A stretch of 64,000 nt of DNA, from positions 21,104,945 to 21,168,944 of the forward strand of contig OV884059.1 in NCBI GenBank assembly GCA_930367215.1, in the 5' to 3' direction. Within the stretch, counting starts at the first letter, position 1. Every line of letters begins with the position of its first letter. Under the pieces are notes generated by a model. The model saw only the letters and a list, made by a program, of their open reading frames with translations, was not told the origin of the DNA and searched no databases. The DNA comes from Pollenia angustigena. Taxonomy: Eukaryota; Arthropoda; Insecta; Diptera; Polleniidae. The translations under genes and the position numbers were made by a program. Below, one piece after another: positions 33,721 to 44,512 of the stretch.

Positions 33721-33985
33721 TTATTGTCTTTTTACGGTGAATGGACTTAGACGGCTTCTCTTGGAAGTAATGCAAGCTCCAGCTACAGAAAATGCTTCGT
33801 CCGATGAGGCGGACGTAGCAGGAATTCTAAAACAGAATCCCGCTAATTGAGACATTTTCGGAAACATCTTTAAACAAATGTAAATGATACACAAAAAGTA
33901 AAAAAAAAGTATGAAAAAAACCTCTTCATTATTTTCCACCAATCCAAAAACATTCAATTTCCTCCTGTGGTGCATCAAAATATGA
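33721..33985 (-). pseudogene. hAT transposase C-terminal (dimerisation) fragment
   Basis: Minus-strand translation gives RIPATSASSDEAFSVAGACI followed by TSKRSRLSP, the hallmark of the hAT dimerisation domain (IPATSA.SERVFS.AG....KRSRL). Residues upstream of it do not resemble the family, and the usual following segment is cut by a stop at 33721. It is a fragment of one exon; no catalytic residues are preserved nearby and no hAT termini were paired with it. Confidence 0.8.
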
Positions 33986-34436
33986 TATTATTTCTGTTGG
34001 GATATTTGAATTCCTCTGTGCTTGCGAACTAGTACATGCCACAAAATCTATAATTTCTTTCCTTATTACTGATAGTTTCCAAAATAATGAAAGCTATCCA
34101 ATATTTCTCCGCACTCCTCAGTATAGACTGGTTATGTACTGGGTCTTCTAGTATGATCATTGGTCGATTCTGTATTGGTTTTTGCAGAACTATAGTTGCT
34201 TGACTTAAAATAGCTTTCTATTTTCCGACTCATTGATTAATTTTACAACACAATTTTTTTACCACTTGTAATGAGGAACACCTTTTTTTAAACTTTTCAA
34301 ACCAATGAAAAAAATGGATAATAGGTAACCAATCTGTATAAAATGCAGTTTATAATTGCAGATAATTTGTGGATCAATGAAGTTTAAGTGGTGGAATACC
34401 CCACAGTAAAGAAGATATTCAGCATTCAAAATTATA

Positions 34437-35044
34437 TCCCAGCCAGCAAAATACTCCAACATTGTCTGAATCAGACATTTCGTGCAATTGTCTGACTTCA
34501 TTCTTAGAGACTTCGTTCAGATTTCTGTCAGACATTGAATATAACTACTGTCGGGCCGATTTCGTATGGATATATCTGGGGAAATTATGTACAGGTATGT
34601 CCAACAGAATACCTACGGAATTACTTCAGATTTGTCTTACGAGACTTATTATTTTTTTAAAATAATGACAATTGTCATTCTATTGAAAACAATTTTAATT
34701 TTATTTGTTCAAGATAAAAAGCATAAAAAAGGTACGTACGTGTAAAATTTAAAATTATGTATGTACTTTTACATATTTTGCAATAAAATTATTTCGAAAG
34801 CAGCAAGAGTGTCGCCTAACACATCAGAACTTCCCATGCATTTTTCATTAGATTTCTGTTAGATATCTATCAGAAATGGCGACAAAAAACCAGAATTGCC
34901 CACGACATGTCTGTCAGAGTTCGTGTCAACCACTTCATACATTTTTGGGTCAGAAATCTGACAGAATTCGTATACGATTCCGACTTTTTTGCCGACGTTT
35001 CTCTCAGATATCTGAACGACGTCGGAATATTTTGCAGGCTGGGA
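34437..35044. mobile_element. 608-bp MITE, TCCCAGCC...GCAAAATA ends
   Basis: The left end TCCCAGCCAGCAAAATACTC is mirrored by GGAATATTTTGCAGGCTGGG at the right. The interior repeats TCAGACAT/ATGTCTGTCAGA-type motifs in both orientations (near 34470, 34530 and 34900-35020). No target duplication was determined. Confidence 0.7.
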
Positions 35045-35194
35045 ATCTATAAAAATTCATAATTGTTACAGTTTCTGAGAATAATAGATGAATTAAATAT
35101 AAATACAAAAAAGTTTCGTTAAAACTCTTCAAATCTTTTCACACCAAACTTTAAAAATATGATAAATATTTGTATATGGTAACAGTGCCACTAA

Positions 35195-35357
35195 AGGCCG
35201 TTACACACTATCCCACAAAGTCTTACGTATTTTATAAAAATGCAGCCCTGTCATGATAAGTTGTTATTGTTTTTTTAAAAATTTATTAACAATAATTAGA
35301 TCAGGGAAGCATTTTCATAAAATACGTACGACTTTGTGGGATAGTGTGTAAAGGCCT
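35195..35357. mobile_element. 163-bp MITE, TAA target duplication
   Basis: The ends are AGGCC followed by TTACACACTATCCCACAAAG, and inverted CTTTGTGGGATAGTGTGTAA then AGGCCT. TAA stands on both sides (35192-35194 and 35358-35360). The centre also pairs partly (TACGTATTTTATAAAAATGC with GCATTTTCATAAAATACGTA). PIF/Harbinger-type. Confidence 0.75.
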
Positions 35358-35480
35358 TAAATACCGATTTCCGCAAGTATTCATTAACTTAAATTAAATA
35401 ATATTTAAAAAAAAACAAAAATTAATTGAATAACCAATTTTGGCTTAATACAAAAAGCCGTTACGGCTTGCTTCTCTGCC

Positions 35481-36149
35481 CCCGGTCTCCACGTAGCAAT
35501 ATTTATTGCGGCAAACGTCAAAGTTGATTGCTCCATTATATTTGCGACGTATAGACCGCAAATTGCCATGAGTGGCAATCCATTGCGCATTGATTGCTCT
35601 TCTGATTGCTTGAGCAATTATTGCTTAGCAATCTGCTGTCAAATCAGTTGTAATTTATCTGACATTTTATTTCTCTGTACGGTTGGTTATTTATTAGTGT
35701 TTATTTATTAAAAAAGCAAGTGAAAAAATACTTCAACAAAATAAAAATAAAGTTTTTATATATTATATTTTTAAATAAACGTCAATATCAACAAAAGCAA
35801 ACGACGAATTGGTTTTTTTGTATATTTTTATTTTTTCAATAGAACAATACAAGTTTTAGGTTTTTTTCATACGCAAAAACAAAACACAGCTACGACAATT
35901 ACAATTAATTATTTTATTAATTTAATTTATTAATTTAAAAAAGAAAATTTACCAATCACTTTAAAACACAACATAAAACATTTGTTATAAATACAGCCAC
36001 AAAACTTAATACAATTACTCGAGGTGAAAATTGCAAATTTATGGCAAAGCAATAACAAGTGTTCGCCAGCAATATAATCAGCAATTATTGCTACATTGCT
36101 ACGACGTTATTGCTTGTAGTTAGCAATAAAAATTGCTACGTGGAGACCC
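35481..36149. mobile_element. 669-bp MITE directly upstream of the DnaJ gene
   Basis: The left end GGTCTCCACGTAGCAATATT and the right end, inverted, AATTGCTACGTGGAGACC form the termini. The subterminal zones are rich in AGCAATAA/GCAATTATTGC motifs in both orientations. It ends about 150 bp before the ATG of the J-domain gene, so part of that gene's 5' region may derive from it. Confidence 0.7.
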
Positions 36150-36300
36150 AGCATAAAAAAAAATCTCTAAAAAACTTCAGTGATTTTAAAACCGCTACAT
36201 CTTATTGAAAATTATAAAATTGTCACTACTTTTATTGATTAATTTAAGGGAAAAATTTTATTTTAGTTTTTCATGAACATAATATTCATCTTTTTTTGAG

Positions 36301-38646
36301 ATGGTTGTCATTCATCTGAGGAAAATATTAACTGTTCTATATTTTCTAAGTTGTGGGGTGAATGCAACTGGACCTGAAGATCCATACACAGTTCTCGGAG
36401 TAGATAGACATGCCAATAACCAACAGATACGCAAGGCCTACAAAGAATTGGCCAAAGAATGGCATCCGGATAAAAACCGTGACCCCAATGCCGAGCTAAA
36501 ATTTGTGAAAATAAAACAGGCCTATGAGCTGCTAAGTGATGTGGACCGTCGTCGCCTGTATGACCAGCATGGAGTGACCAGTGAAGATTCTTATATGTTT
36601 AAACAGAAACATGACTACAGCCAGTATGGCAGATATGCACCCGATCCGTTGGAGGAGTTTTTTGGTAAAAAATTCTACTTTGATCATGACATCAGTGTTT
36701 ACCACAAACTGTCTATAACAACAAAATATTACGAGCAGATTATACTGCCCAAAAGTCAGACGGTGCCCTATATATTAATGTTTTATAATGACTGGTGCTT
36801 CCGTTGCACTCATATGGTGGGAGCATTCAAAAAGCTTATAGAAATTTTAGAGCCTTTAGGCATACAATTTGCCACAGTAAATGCCGCCCATGAACAGCGT
36901 CTATTTCGTATGGCTGGTTTAAGTGATTTGCCCAGCTTGGTGTTGGTTTTAAATGGCCACAATTACATATATCGGGACACAACCTTAACATCGCAGAAAG
37001 TGGTGGAATTTATCCGTAAGAAATTGCCGTATCGAATTGGCACAACAATGGATGATGACAATATCGATGCATTCCTAAACGGTTGGATGGATAACAAGGT
37101 GAGGGCGTTGATATTAGAACCAAGGAATCAAACCAGACTGAGATATTTAATAGCCGCATTTGCATTTCGCAACAGAGTTGCTTTTGGTTTTGTGTATTTG
37201 GATAAGCCAAATTGTGAAGAAATTAAGCGACGCTTTCAAATACATCCAAAACTAGACACTTTGTTGCTGTTTAATGAATACATAGAACGTCCTGTGGCTA
37301 GTGTGTCTATGTCTGAGATTCCCGCTCAGACTCTTAACAGTATTATATCCTCTAATCAGTACTTAACACTACCCCGACTATCATCGCAGGAAATATTAGA
37401 GGGCATTTGCCCGGCTGAATGGAATCGTCCACGTAAGCGTCTTTGTGTGGTTTTAATCACAGAAAATTCCGATGAGCATAATTTTGCTCGGGGGGCATTA
37501 AGAAATATTGCACTACAAAGTGGCTATAGTTTAGATAAAGTACGTTTTGCTTATATTTTTAAGGAAAAGCAAATGGAATTTATAAATGCCATATCAAAGG
37601 GTTCCAACGACGACAAACTTTTACGCATAGTGGTTTTATGGCGTCGTGATACCTCACATGTCAAATATGAATGGGTTAATGATGCCAATTTGGATTTGCA
37701 CAGTTCGGGCCATCAGTCATCCGATCATCTTATTAACCACACCAAACAACGTATAGATCATACTATACAAAAATTGCTGAAGACTTCAGAAGCTTTAAGT
37801 TATGAGGCTTTTGTTAAAAATCTATTAGACGAACATGCCCAAGGTTTTATCCATGAATGGATATCTAAGGCTTTATATTTTTACGAATATCTAATAGATT
37901 CCATAGAAGAGGAACATATTTTGGCCACTTTGTCTCTGTTGGGTACAATTGCATTTATGTTTGCCGTTGGCTATGTTATGGTTTACTTTGTACGAGCTGA
38001 GGAAGAAAATCTCAAGGCTAAGGGTCAAATTAATTCTAAATTTGTGGTCAAACAAAATAAACATGTGCCCGAATTGAAACTGCACGAACTAAGGGCTGAG
38101 AAATACAATGGTATGGTACGTTTACTCAAACCTGGTTGCCGAACTATTATATTGATTACAGATTTACAAACACGCACAAAACTCATACCACCCTTCCATA
38201 AATCGGTATGGCCTTATAGGAAAAATAAGACACTCATCTTTGGTCATATGTTAATTGAAAAAGGTTTGTCCTGGTATTCCGAATTGCTACGACTATCACT
38301 TTGCGAAAACAAAAACTTGCAAATAAACCCGAGAAATTGTATTGGTACTGTCATTGCCCTAAATGGCCATCGCAAGTATTTTTGCATGTATCATGCTAAA
38401 CATCCCGAAACAACCAGGGGCGTAAAGAGAATGGAAAAGATAACCAGGCAATTGGTACGTAATGATGATCCAGAGAGTGGTACATTCTTTACCGTGGGCA
38501 ATTCGGAGGATTCAGATGATAATGAACCAAAAATCCTTTTAGAAGAAAATCTTTTAGATGGGCTCAGTAACTGGCTGGATCGCTTATTCGAAGGGACCAC
38601 ACATAGGTATTACATAAACTATTGGCCCGATTTTCCCACAAAGTAA
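36301..38646 (+). CDS. DNAJC16: DnaJ homolog subfamily C member 16-like protein (ER/secretory J-domain and thioredoxin-like protein)
   Basis: An uninterrupted frame of 781 codons. An in-frame TAA at 36280 and a fitting context (GAGATGG) support this start. Residues 1-22 form a signal peptide. The J domain covers about 27-92 with the HPD motif at 55-57, the contact that stimulates Hsp70 ATPase. A thioredoxin-like domain follows (about 131-247) with WCFRC at 165-169, a CxxC pair, and a cis-proline candidate P211 in DLPS. A second, weaker thioredoxin-like region may follow to about 490. A transmembrane segment lies at about 541-564, with a C-terminal tail of about 215 residues. Order and length match DNAJC16; human DNAJC16 is of similar length and has been linked to autophagosome size. 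As I recall, the Drosophila counterpart is l(3)80Fg in pericentric heterochromatin, which would suit this repeat-rich setting. The protein probably sits in the ER membrane with J and thioredoxin domains in the lumen. No introns are seen. Confidence 0.93.
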   Translation: MVVIHLRKILTVLYFLSCGVNATGPEDPYTVLGVDRHANNQQIRKAYKELAKEWHPDKNRDPNAELKFVKIKQAYELLSDVDRRRLYDQHGVTSEDSYMFKQKHDYSQYGRYAPDPLEEFFGKKFYFDHDISVYHKLSITTKYYEQIILPKSQTVPYILMFYNDWCFRCTHMVGAFKKLIEILEPLGIQFATVNAAHEQRLFRMAGLSDLPSLVLVLNGHNYIYRDTTLTSQKVVEFIRKKLPYRIGTTMDDDNIDAFLNGWMDNKVRALILEPRNQTRLRYLIAAFAFRNRVAFGFVYLDKPNCEEIKRRFQIHPKLDTLLLFNEYIERPVASVSMSEIPAQTLNSIISSNQYLTLPRLSSQEILEGICPAEWNRPRKRLCVVLITENSDEHNFARGALRNIALQSGYSLDKVRFAYIFKEKQMEFINAISKGSNDDKLLRIVVLWRRDTSHVKYEWVNDANLDLHSSGHQSSDHLINHTKQRIDHTIQKLLKTSEALSYEAFVKNLLDEHAQGFIHEWISKALYFYEYLIDSIEEEHILATLSLLGTIAFMFAVGYVMVYFVRAEEENLKAKGQINSKFVVKQNKHVPELKLHELRAEKYNGMVRLLKPGCRTIILITDLQTRTKLIPPFHKSVWPYRKNKTLIFGHMLIEKGLSWYSELLRLSLCENKNLQINPRNCIGTVIALNGHRKYFCMYHAKHPETTRGVKRMEKITRQLVRNDDPESGTFFTVGNSEDSDDNEPKILLEENLLDGLSNWLDRLFEGTTHRYYINYWPDFPTK

Positions 38647-38865
38647 ATTTAAATCGAATAACGACTTAACAAATATTTATATGGATATATATTATGAAAA
38701 AACACACCTTCGGCTTAGAGTATCGATGGTTAAGAAATTGTCTTTTTATAATTAAACGAAAGAGAGGAAGAGAGAGAGGGTGCAAGTTTCAGCCGATATG
38801 CCAACCAAAGATCAAATTATATATTACTTTTTACCAGGATTACATTAATAAGTAATTAAATGCAG

Positions 38866-38871
38866 AATAAA
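38866..38871 (+). terminator. Poly(A) signal of the DNAJC16-like gene
   Basis: AATAAA about 220 bases after the TAA stop (38644-38646), followed by TTTTTCTG and, 25 bases on, a T/G-rich stretch. A GA-rich tract (GAGAGGAAGAGAGAGAGGG near 38761-38780) lies in the 3' UTR. Confidence 0.65.
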
Positions 38872-39124
38872 ATTTTTCTGTAAAATGTATGTATGACCAT
38901 CAGTTATTAAATTGTTTTTGTTTAACCAACTGCACAAATGCTTTATTTTTAATTAAAACTTTTTTAAAATCAAAAAAAAAAAAAAATGTAAAAACTACAA
39001 TGTAAGAGATGCAGAATTTGGCTTTTTAACTTGATATTCTATAAAAAAAATAATATAATACAAGATACCGTATTAACACAATTGCACCGTATGAACGTAG
39101 TAGCGTACGACTTAAATACGGGGC

Positions 39125-39435
39125 TACTCTCTATTGCGATGCGAAAGCAATTTTGATGCGAAAGCTTAATGCCAAGTTGGTACTCTCTATCACTCGCAAA
39201 ATTGTTTGAAAATGAAGCAAAACTGGCAATAAAAATGAAAGATGGAGCAGATCGGCAGTAATGAAATGCTAAAATATGTGATAATATTTGAAATTTGAAA
39301 ATTTATATAAAATAAATAGTGATAATTTGCGAAAAGAAAAAAATTAATAGATGCGAAAGACAAATGGGCAAACGCATTAAAGAGTACCAATCGCTAGATT
39401 TGCTACCATTTTCTTTCGCATCGCAATAGAGGTAA
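39125..39435. mobile_element. About 310-bp MITE, CTCTATTGCGATGCGAAAG ends
   Basis: CTCTATTGCGATGCGAAAG near 39130 is mirrored by CTTTCGCATCGCAATAGAG near 39413-39431. TTGGTACTCTCTATC (39179) and GAGTACCAATCGC (39381) form a second inner inverted pair. It lies 250 bp beyond the DnaJ gene's poly(A) signal. Confidence 0.7.
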
Positions 39436-39939
39436 TAGGAAAATATATATGTATAACAAAATTAGGCCATTATATATTGCGGTAATAAAAATTACTAAGC
39501 TTCGCGTATTAGGCAATTTCCCTTTTGTAGCATTTTAAATCTTCGATATTCATTTTTCAAACGTCACTAATTTCCCAGTAAAATATTTTTAGGTTTCTGG
39601 AAGCACGAAAACTACATAAGCGCTGATATATGCGCTGGCTATTACACACTACTAAGAAGCAGCAGAGAAGCGAATACCATTTAAGTGAATTTATAATTTA
39701 ATGATTGAATAACTTCGCATTATTCCTTATAAGTAAAATCATTATTTTAAAGAAAAATATTCACGAACGTTCAAAGTGCTGCTGTTATGCCTTTACATGG
39801 AAGCAGGTTTTATTGCAATGATTTTCAAATTGTTTTTTACTCAAATTACAAATAATCAAATGAAATTTAAATATTATATTCCAAAAATGTTTTGTTTCTA
39901 ATTGATAAATGGAAGATCTAAATACTTGTTAAGTTTATC
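39436..39939. other. Non-coding AT-rich stretch
   Basis: No open frame of interest and no inverted-repeat pair was recognised between the MITE and the following LINE fragment. Confidence 0.35.
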
Positions 39940-40573
39940 TTGATCCATATCTTTCGTTTGAACGGATCGTAAACCATCTTTCCAGCAAGACGTTTTTAAT
40001 TCTAAGAAGAAGTTCATATATACCAAAGTACATAAAGCGTCGTGTAGCTTTTGCTCTCCTCATGTCTAATGTAAATTATTGTATTAAGATTTTTTCTACT
40101 ACTACTACTGCGTACATTGCTTTGATTTTTTATAACCCCTAAATGTGGTGTTCCCTTTGATTTATGTCGTAACTTTAATTTTTTGCGTTCGTTTAGAAAT
40201 CCTCATCTTAATTCCTCCCATCCATAATGACGTTTTCTCACGTTTATTTTTAGTTATAGTTGCGAGAACTTTGAATAGTTTACGTCTTGAACTAAAATCT
40301 TTTTCACATTCTTTTCACACTTACATATACGAGATTTCTGTTAAATCACATAAATCTCTAGCTGGGACAATTTTTTATCGTCTATATGTTGAAATAATTG
40401 TGTTGTTTGGGTTGAGAATCATACTTTTAATATAATTATGTACTGGAGCTTAACTTATAAGATAATAGAAATTGATATAGTGATTTATTAATGTATTTAC
40501 TTTGTAATACTTTTTTTTCGGCCGAGAAGGCTTTTCGTATTATCTGTTGAAATAAATAAATCAAATAAATGAA
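39940..40573 (+). mobile_element. LINE ORF2 C-terminal fragment with 3' tail
   Basis: Across frames, the + strand gives KTFLILRRSSYIPKYIKRRV, KCGVPFDLCRNFNFLRSFRN and LVIVARTLNSLRLELKSF, like the post-RT tail of CR1/Jockey ORF2 (R...V..ARLWNSLP..LK). An A-rich tail (GAAATAAATAAATCAAATAA) closes it near 40550-40575. Frameshifts show it is dead. It is a 5'-truncated insertion on the + strand. Confidence 0.6.
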
Positions 40574-40576
40574 TAA

Positions 40577-40815
40577 CAGGCCTGTTCTGAAAATCACTTT
40601 AACTTAAATCACGTGATTTCAAATCACATGTGCCTTCTAAAATCACACGTGTGACATCTTAGTGTCCCGTTTTTGTGTGTTTTGGTGAGATCTTCAATTG
40701 CCGAAAGCACACCGAGAAACACAAAAACGGTATGACTTTCAGAACACCACAAAATCACACGTGTGATTTCAAAAGCACGTGATTTGAAATCACGTGATTT
40801 GTTGTAGACTAGCAT
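40577..40815. mobile_element. MITE, CAGGCCTGTTCTGAAAATCA end
   Basis: The left part has AAATCACGTGATTTCAAATC and AAATCACACGTGTGA. The right part mirrors them (TCACACGTGTGATTTCAAAA, CACGTGATTTGAAATCACGT). The right terminus is blurred (near CTAGCATGT). It is related by its end to the copies at 1728 and 48221, and repeated CACGTG cores make it strongly self-complementary. Confidence 0.6.
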
Positions 40816-40876
40816 GTACTTGGTATAAATATACTTTGGTTCAATGATTTGGAATTACAAGTAAAAATAAATTGTA

Positions 40877-42488
40877 CTTACTGTCTGTTTTTAGAAAATT
40901 AAAACAAGTGAGTTAGAGAGAAATTATATTAAAAACAAAAACAAATTTTCGTTTCCCAGTAAACCAAGCGATATTGTTACTATATCGAAATGATATCATA
41001 TAGGTGATAGAAAGTATCACAAGTGATAATCGTTTACGAATCGAAAACAATAGTTTTTGCGGACTATATTGTACCTTTCCTTATAATATCGTTTTTCCAT
41101 AAAATAATGATATCGTTTTCGATATCATAATTTCCAATAATAACAATAGTGAAATCGCATTTTTAAATTTTTCGAAAAACTATCGTTTTATTATACTGAT
41201 AATGATATTTTATGTATCTAATAACAAGGTAAAATTTTCATCTTAAAAATAAAAACATTTTTAATTTTTATATTTGAAATATTTTTATTATTTATAAAAC
41301 GTCAATAAAAACAGTAAAGCTAGATTAACAAAAATGTTATAAATTTTTACAATATTAAGAAAACGTGAGGTAATTTATGCATAAATGTAATTTATGTAAT
41401 AGTGAAAGCAATGTGAAAAATCTTTTAAAATAATAAAAACTAAATAACTATGAATCACATGCTTGTCAACATAGTTCTGGTGATTCAACAGGGGATTTAT
41501 TCAAAGATTCTATGTAAAATTTCAACAGTAGTTCTTTTCTGTCCTGCTCGTGGCATTTCATACTTACAGTTTTTTGTAATATTTATAGGATAATTAGATC
41601 ACAATGTGCATACATATTTTAATAAAAACTTTTTTTTAATTTTTATACTGATCTTTGTTAAAATAATTTATTATTATCAAAAAGTAATTTCAATTTTTGG
41701 GAATACAAAATTTTAATTTCAAAAGATTTTGTTATTCGTGCTTAATTCCCAGTTTTTATTCTTGATAAAAACACTTGAAATTTATTGTTGATGGGATAAG
41801 CTATTCCTATGCATTTCACTGGTTGCTTAGGCCAGATCATCAGGAAACTTCATCCATAAAGATTTTAGACAAACTAAAGATATTAAACCAAATAAAACTG
41901 TTAAACGTATAAGACTTATAGCAACAGTTTTACTTGTAACAATATCAAAGCTTGAACAAAATACATCAACAATAAAAAAGTGGGTTTATCTCATCTTACA
42001 CTCCCCACTACAATTAGTTGAAATTCTCTCAACATTAATTGTAGTTGTAAGTAGGTTAAGAAAAACATAATAAAAAACAAACAACAACTTACAAAAGATG
42101 TTGTCAATTAAGTGTTTTTTTAGGCCGTGCACTTGCCTGTTGCATAGGAATAGCTTATCCCATCAACAATAAATTTCAAGTGTTTTTATCAAGAATAAAA
42201 ACTGGGAATTAAGCACGAATAACAAAATCTTTTGAAATTATAATTTATTATGTTTAAAAATATTTGATGTTTTTTTCAAATGTTTGTTTTTAAATTGGAA
42301 AAAAATATTTTGATAAAATGATATCGCAACGATATCGTTTTAAATAATAGTATATACTATTATACACGCCGTAAAATATAATATCGTTTTCGCTATCATA
42401 TCGTTCTATGGTTTATTGGGTTATTATTGTTGTTTTCAATAGAATTTCTCACCCACTCACTTGTTAATTTTCTAAAAACAGGCAGTTA
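40877..42488. mobile_element. 1.6-kb inverted-repeat element hosting a second element
   Basis: The ends ACTGTCTGTTTTTAGAAAAT (left) and TTTTCTAAAAACAGGCAGTT (right) continue inward as AACAAGTGAGT...GAGAAATT pairs. The interior has many GATATCGTTTTCGATATCAT-like motifs on both flanks of the inner insertion (41715-42239). No protein was recognised. Confidence 0.65.
41715..42239. mobile_element. 525-bp element with 97-bp perfect terminal inverted repeats
   Basis: The left arm 41715-41811 and right arm 42143-42239 are reverse complements without a mismatch by eye (starting AATTTCAAAAGATTTTGTTA and ending GATAAGCTATTCCTATG). The interior has CACTGGTTGCTTAGGCCAGA, also at 53665, and CTACAATTAGTT...AACATTAATTGTAG, related to 2800-2845. 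Identical arms suggest a young insertion or arm homogenisation. Confidence 0.8.
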
Positions 42489-43187
42489 ATGTATAAAGTT
42501 TATAAAAGGGAATATTTTTATGTACTTTTAGAACAGGATCGTTTTCAAAATTTTATACGAATTAAATTTCTCGAACATGGCCGATTTATATGAAGGGGTG
42601 TCATAGATATCAATCTTATCGTAATTAATTACTTACATGATTTAAATTTACATCTCAATATTATTAATTTTTAAACACAAACAACAGTTTAATTTTGCAA
42701 TTTTTTTATCTTAACAATCTCAAAGAATTAAAATTACATTTACATTTCATTAATAAATGCAACAAAGCAAGCAATGTGCACAATTTGTGAATAAAATAAA
42801 ATTTTATTAAAAAAAAAAGAAAATTCCTTTTACGAAGCACGCCATTTTCTAGCCATGTATATTGCAAAAATTGATTTAAAATATCAAATTTACCAAAATG
42901 ACAATGTTTATTTAACTTAAAATAAATCACTCTTTTATAAACATACTGACATATGTATTTCCGTTATAACTTGGTAAATTTTAAGTTTTTATAACCAATT
43001 TAGTATTAATAAAACAATAAAAAAACATGATCTTTAAATGCTAGAAAAAAAAACTTAAAACTGTTTGGCATTAAAATAACATATATTTTCACTCGAATCT
43101 AACAACTAAAATACCAAAGATTTATTAGCAAATACCTAGTAAAACTTTATTTAAACAAAATATTTACCCCAGTATGCGAAAAAAAGT
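42489..43187. other. Non-coding AT-rich stretch
   Basis: Short open frames only, biased to K, N, I and L. No repeat partner was recognised. Confidence 0.35.
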
Positions 43188-43270
43188 TAAAGTACACATT
43201 AGTTAACAAACACATTAAGCCCAGCAAAAATGTATCGGCTTAATGTGTAAGTTAACTAATGTAAACTTTA
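43188..43270. mobile_element. 83-bp hairpin (MITE remnant)
   Basis: TAAAGTACACATTAGTTAAC and ACACATTAAGCC pair with GGCTTAATGTGT and GTTAACTAATGTAAACTTTA, with a 15-base loop. TA at both tips would suit a TA-targeting MITE. Confidence 0.65.
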
Positions 43271-43708
43271 AATTTTTTTTGCATAAGAAGGTTATTGTTT
43301 TATTATTATTTTTTCTAGTCAAAATTAAAAAAAATATATAATATATAATGTTTATTAACAACTGAACAAAAAAAATGTTTGCAACTTTTAATAACAGCCT
43401 CCAATTTATGAAGTCACAATTAATTAATTAATGATTCATAAATACATACGTTCATAGTTTTAAGGTTATTATGAAATAGTAAAATAAACATTTTAAAAAT
43501 CATTAAATGACTTGTTTCAATTAAAGATATATTTTTTTTAATTAATGTTTAATTTAAAAACTTTAAATGTTGAGTCACAATTCAAAATTTATTTAAAACC
43601 CATTTTTTATAAAGCAGTTCACAAATCAAATCTAACGACTACTAAAATTTTGTTTGCGTCACGGACTTCTTTAACTGGAAAAATGCCGTTATGACTGTTT
43701 TATGATTC

Positions 43709-43815
43709 ATGTGTCGTGAAGCATCTCGATACCTGCAGGATCATATATTTCAACTAGAACTGTGGTTAAAAGAATGGAGAATAAAGGTCAATGAGCGAAA
43801 ATGCGTACATATTAG
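43709..43815 (+). pseudogene. Reverse transcriptase fragment (Jockey/I-type LINE)
   Basis: The + strand frame gives EASRYLQDHIFQLELWLKEW followed by RIKVNERKCVHI, the block after the YADD box in Jockey-group RTs (LQ..L..L..W...WRIKVN..K). Upstream YADD and downstream blocks are lost: the left is AT-rich noise and the right has CCGAAAACCGAC-like hAT motifs. It is a short, isolated fragment. Confidence 0.7.
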
Positions 43816-43908
43816 GGATTGCTGTTTTAAATGCCTAATAACCGAAACAGAAAACCGACAAAAAAACCTCGGTTTTAGGATTTACTTTAACAATATACAT
43901 ACTTATAT

Positions 43909-44165
43909 ATATCGATGGTTTTCTTCCGCAACCTCGAAACTCAAAAAAACTACTTTTTAGGAGAGACAAAATACTTTTTTTTTACCAAATATTTGAAACG
44001 TTTTGCTATATATTCTTTTATAATCCAAGAATTAGGAAAAATTCCAATATTCCGCCTAACAAAAAAATTGCAAAATTGTAAGGCGGTATTTACTGGTTAC
44101 TTTTCCGGTTAAAACAAAAATTCGGAAAAATTAAGTTACGTGGTTGCGGAAGAAAACCATCGATA
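43909..44165. mobile_element. 257-bp MITE with about 23-bp perfect TIRs
   Basis: TATCGATGGTTTTCTTCCGC and the next bases AACC are repeated inverted at 44142-44165. The interior is AT-rich; an open frame across it has no recognised homology. Confidence 0.75.
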
Positions 44166-44292
44166 TGCTTAAAGAAATTGCAAATTATACATAATACTGG
44201 AACTTCAAAATTCTTAAAATTCAAACTCAGAAGAACAAATGTTAACTTTTTAACTCTTTAGTAGACATCTAATTTGTGTTGCGCAAACTATC

Positions 44293-44450
44293 ACCTAGGC
44301 CTGGCTGGAACCACTAGTATTTTGTATGGAGTTTTTGAAAAAACTCACTCACAGAATTCTTATGTGTTGCGTAGCTTTTTGATACATTTCATTTTGATTT
44401 TATTTACTGCAGTACATATATAATAGGGCAGTGCCTAGCCAGGCCCAGGT
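44293..44450. mobile_element. 158-bp MITE, ACCTAGGCCTGGCT ends
   Basis: The left end ACCTAGGCCTGGCTGG is mirrored at the right by CCTAGCCAGGCCCAGGT. It is distinct from the hairpin MITE at 33404, although both have a GCCAGGCCC core. Confidence 0.6.
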
Positions 44451-44512
44451 GGATACAATATGCACAAAATTTTCATTTGGCCAATTGCGACGCCCACGGT
44501 GGTTACACTTTT

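Noticed and set aside
34459..34665. Plus-strand frame at 34462-34665
   Set aside because: It consists of the TCAGACAT-type words of the surrounding MITE.
37010..38600. Minus-strand frames inside the DNAJC16-like gene
   Set aside because: Antisense shadows of a well-supported coding sequence.
40145..40435. Membrane-protein-like frame of 96 codons
   Set aside because: Part of the decayed LINE C-terminus (VARTLNSL...LELKSF); hydrophobicity comes from frameshifted AT-rich DNA.
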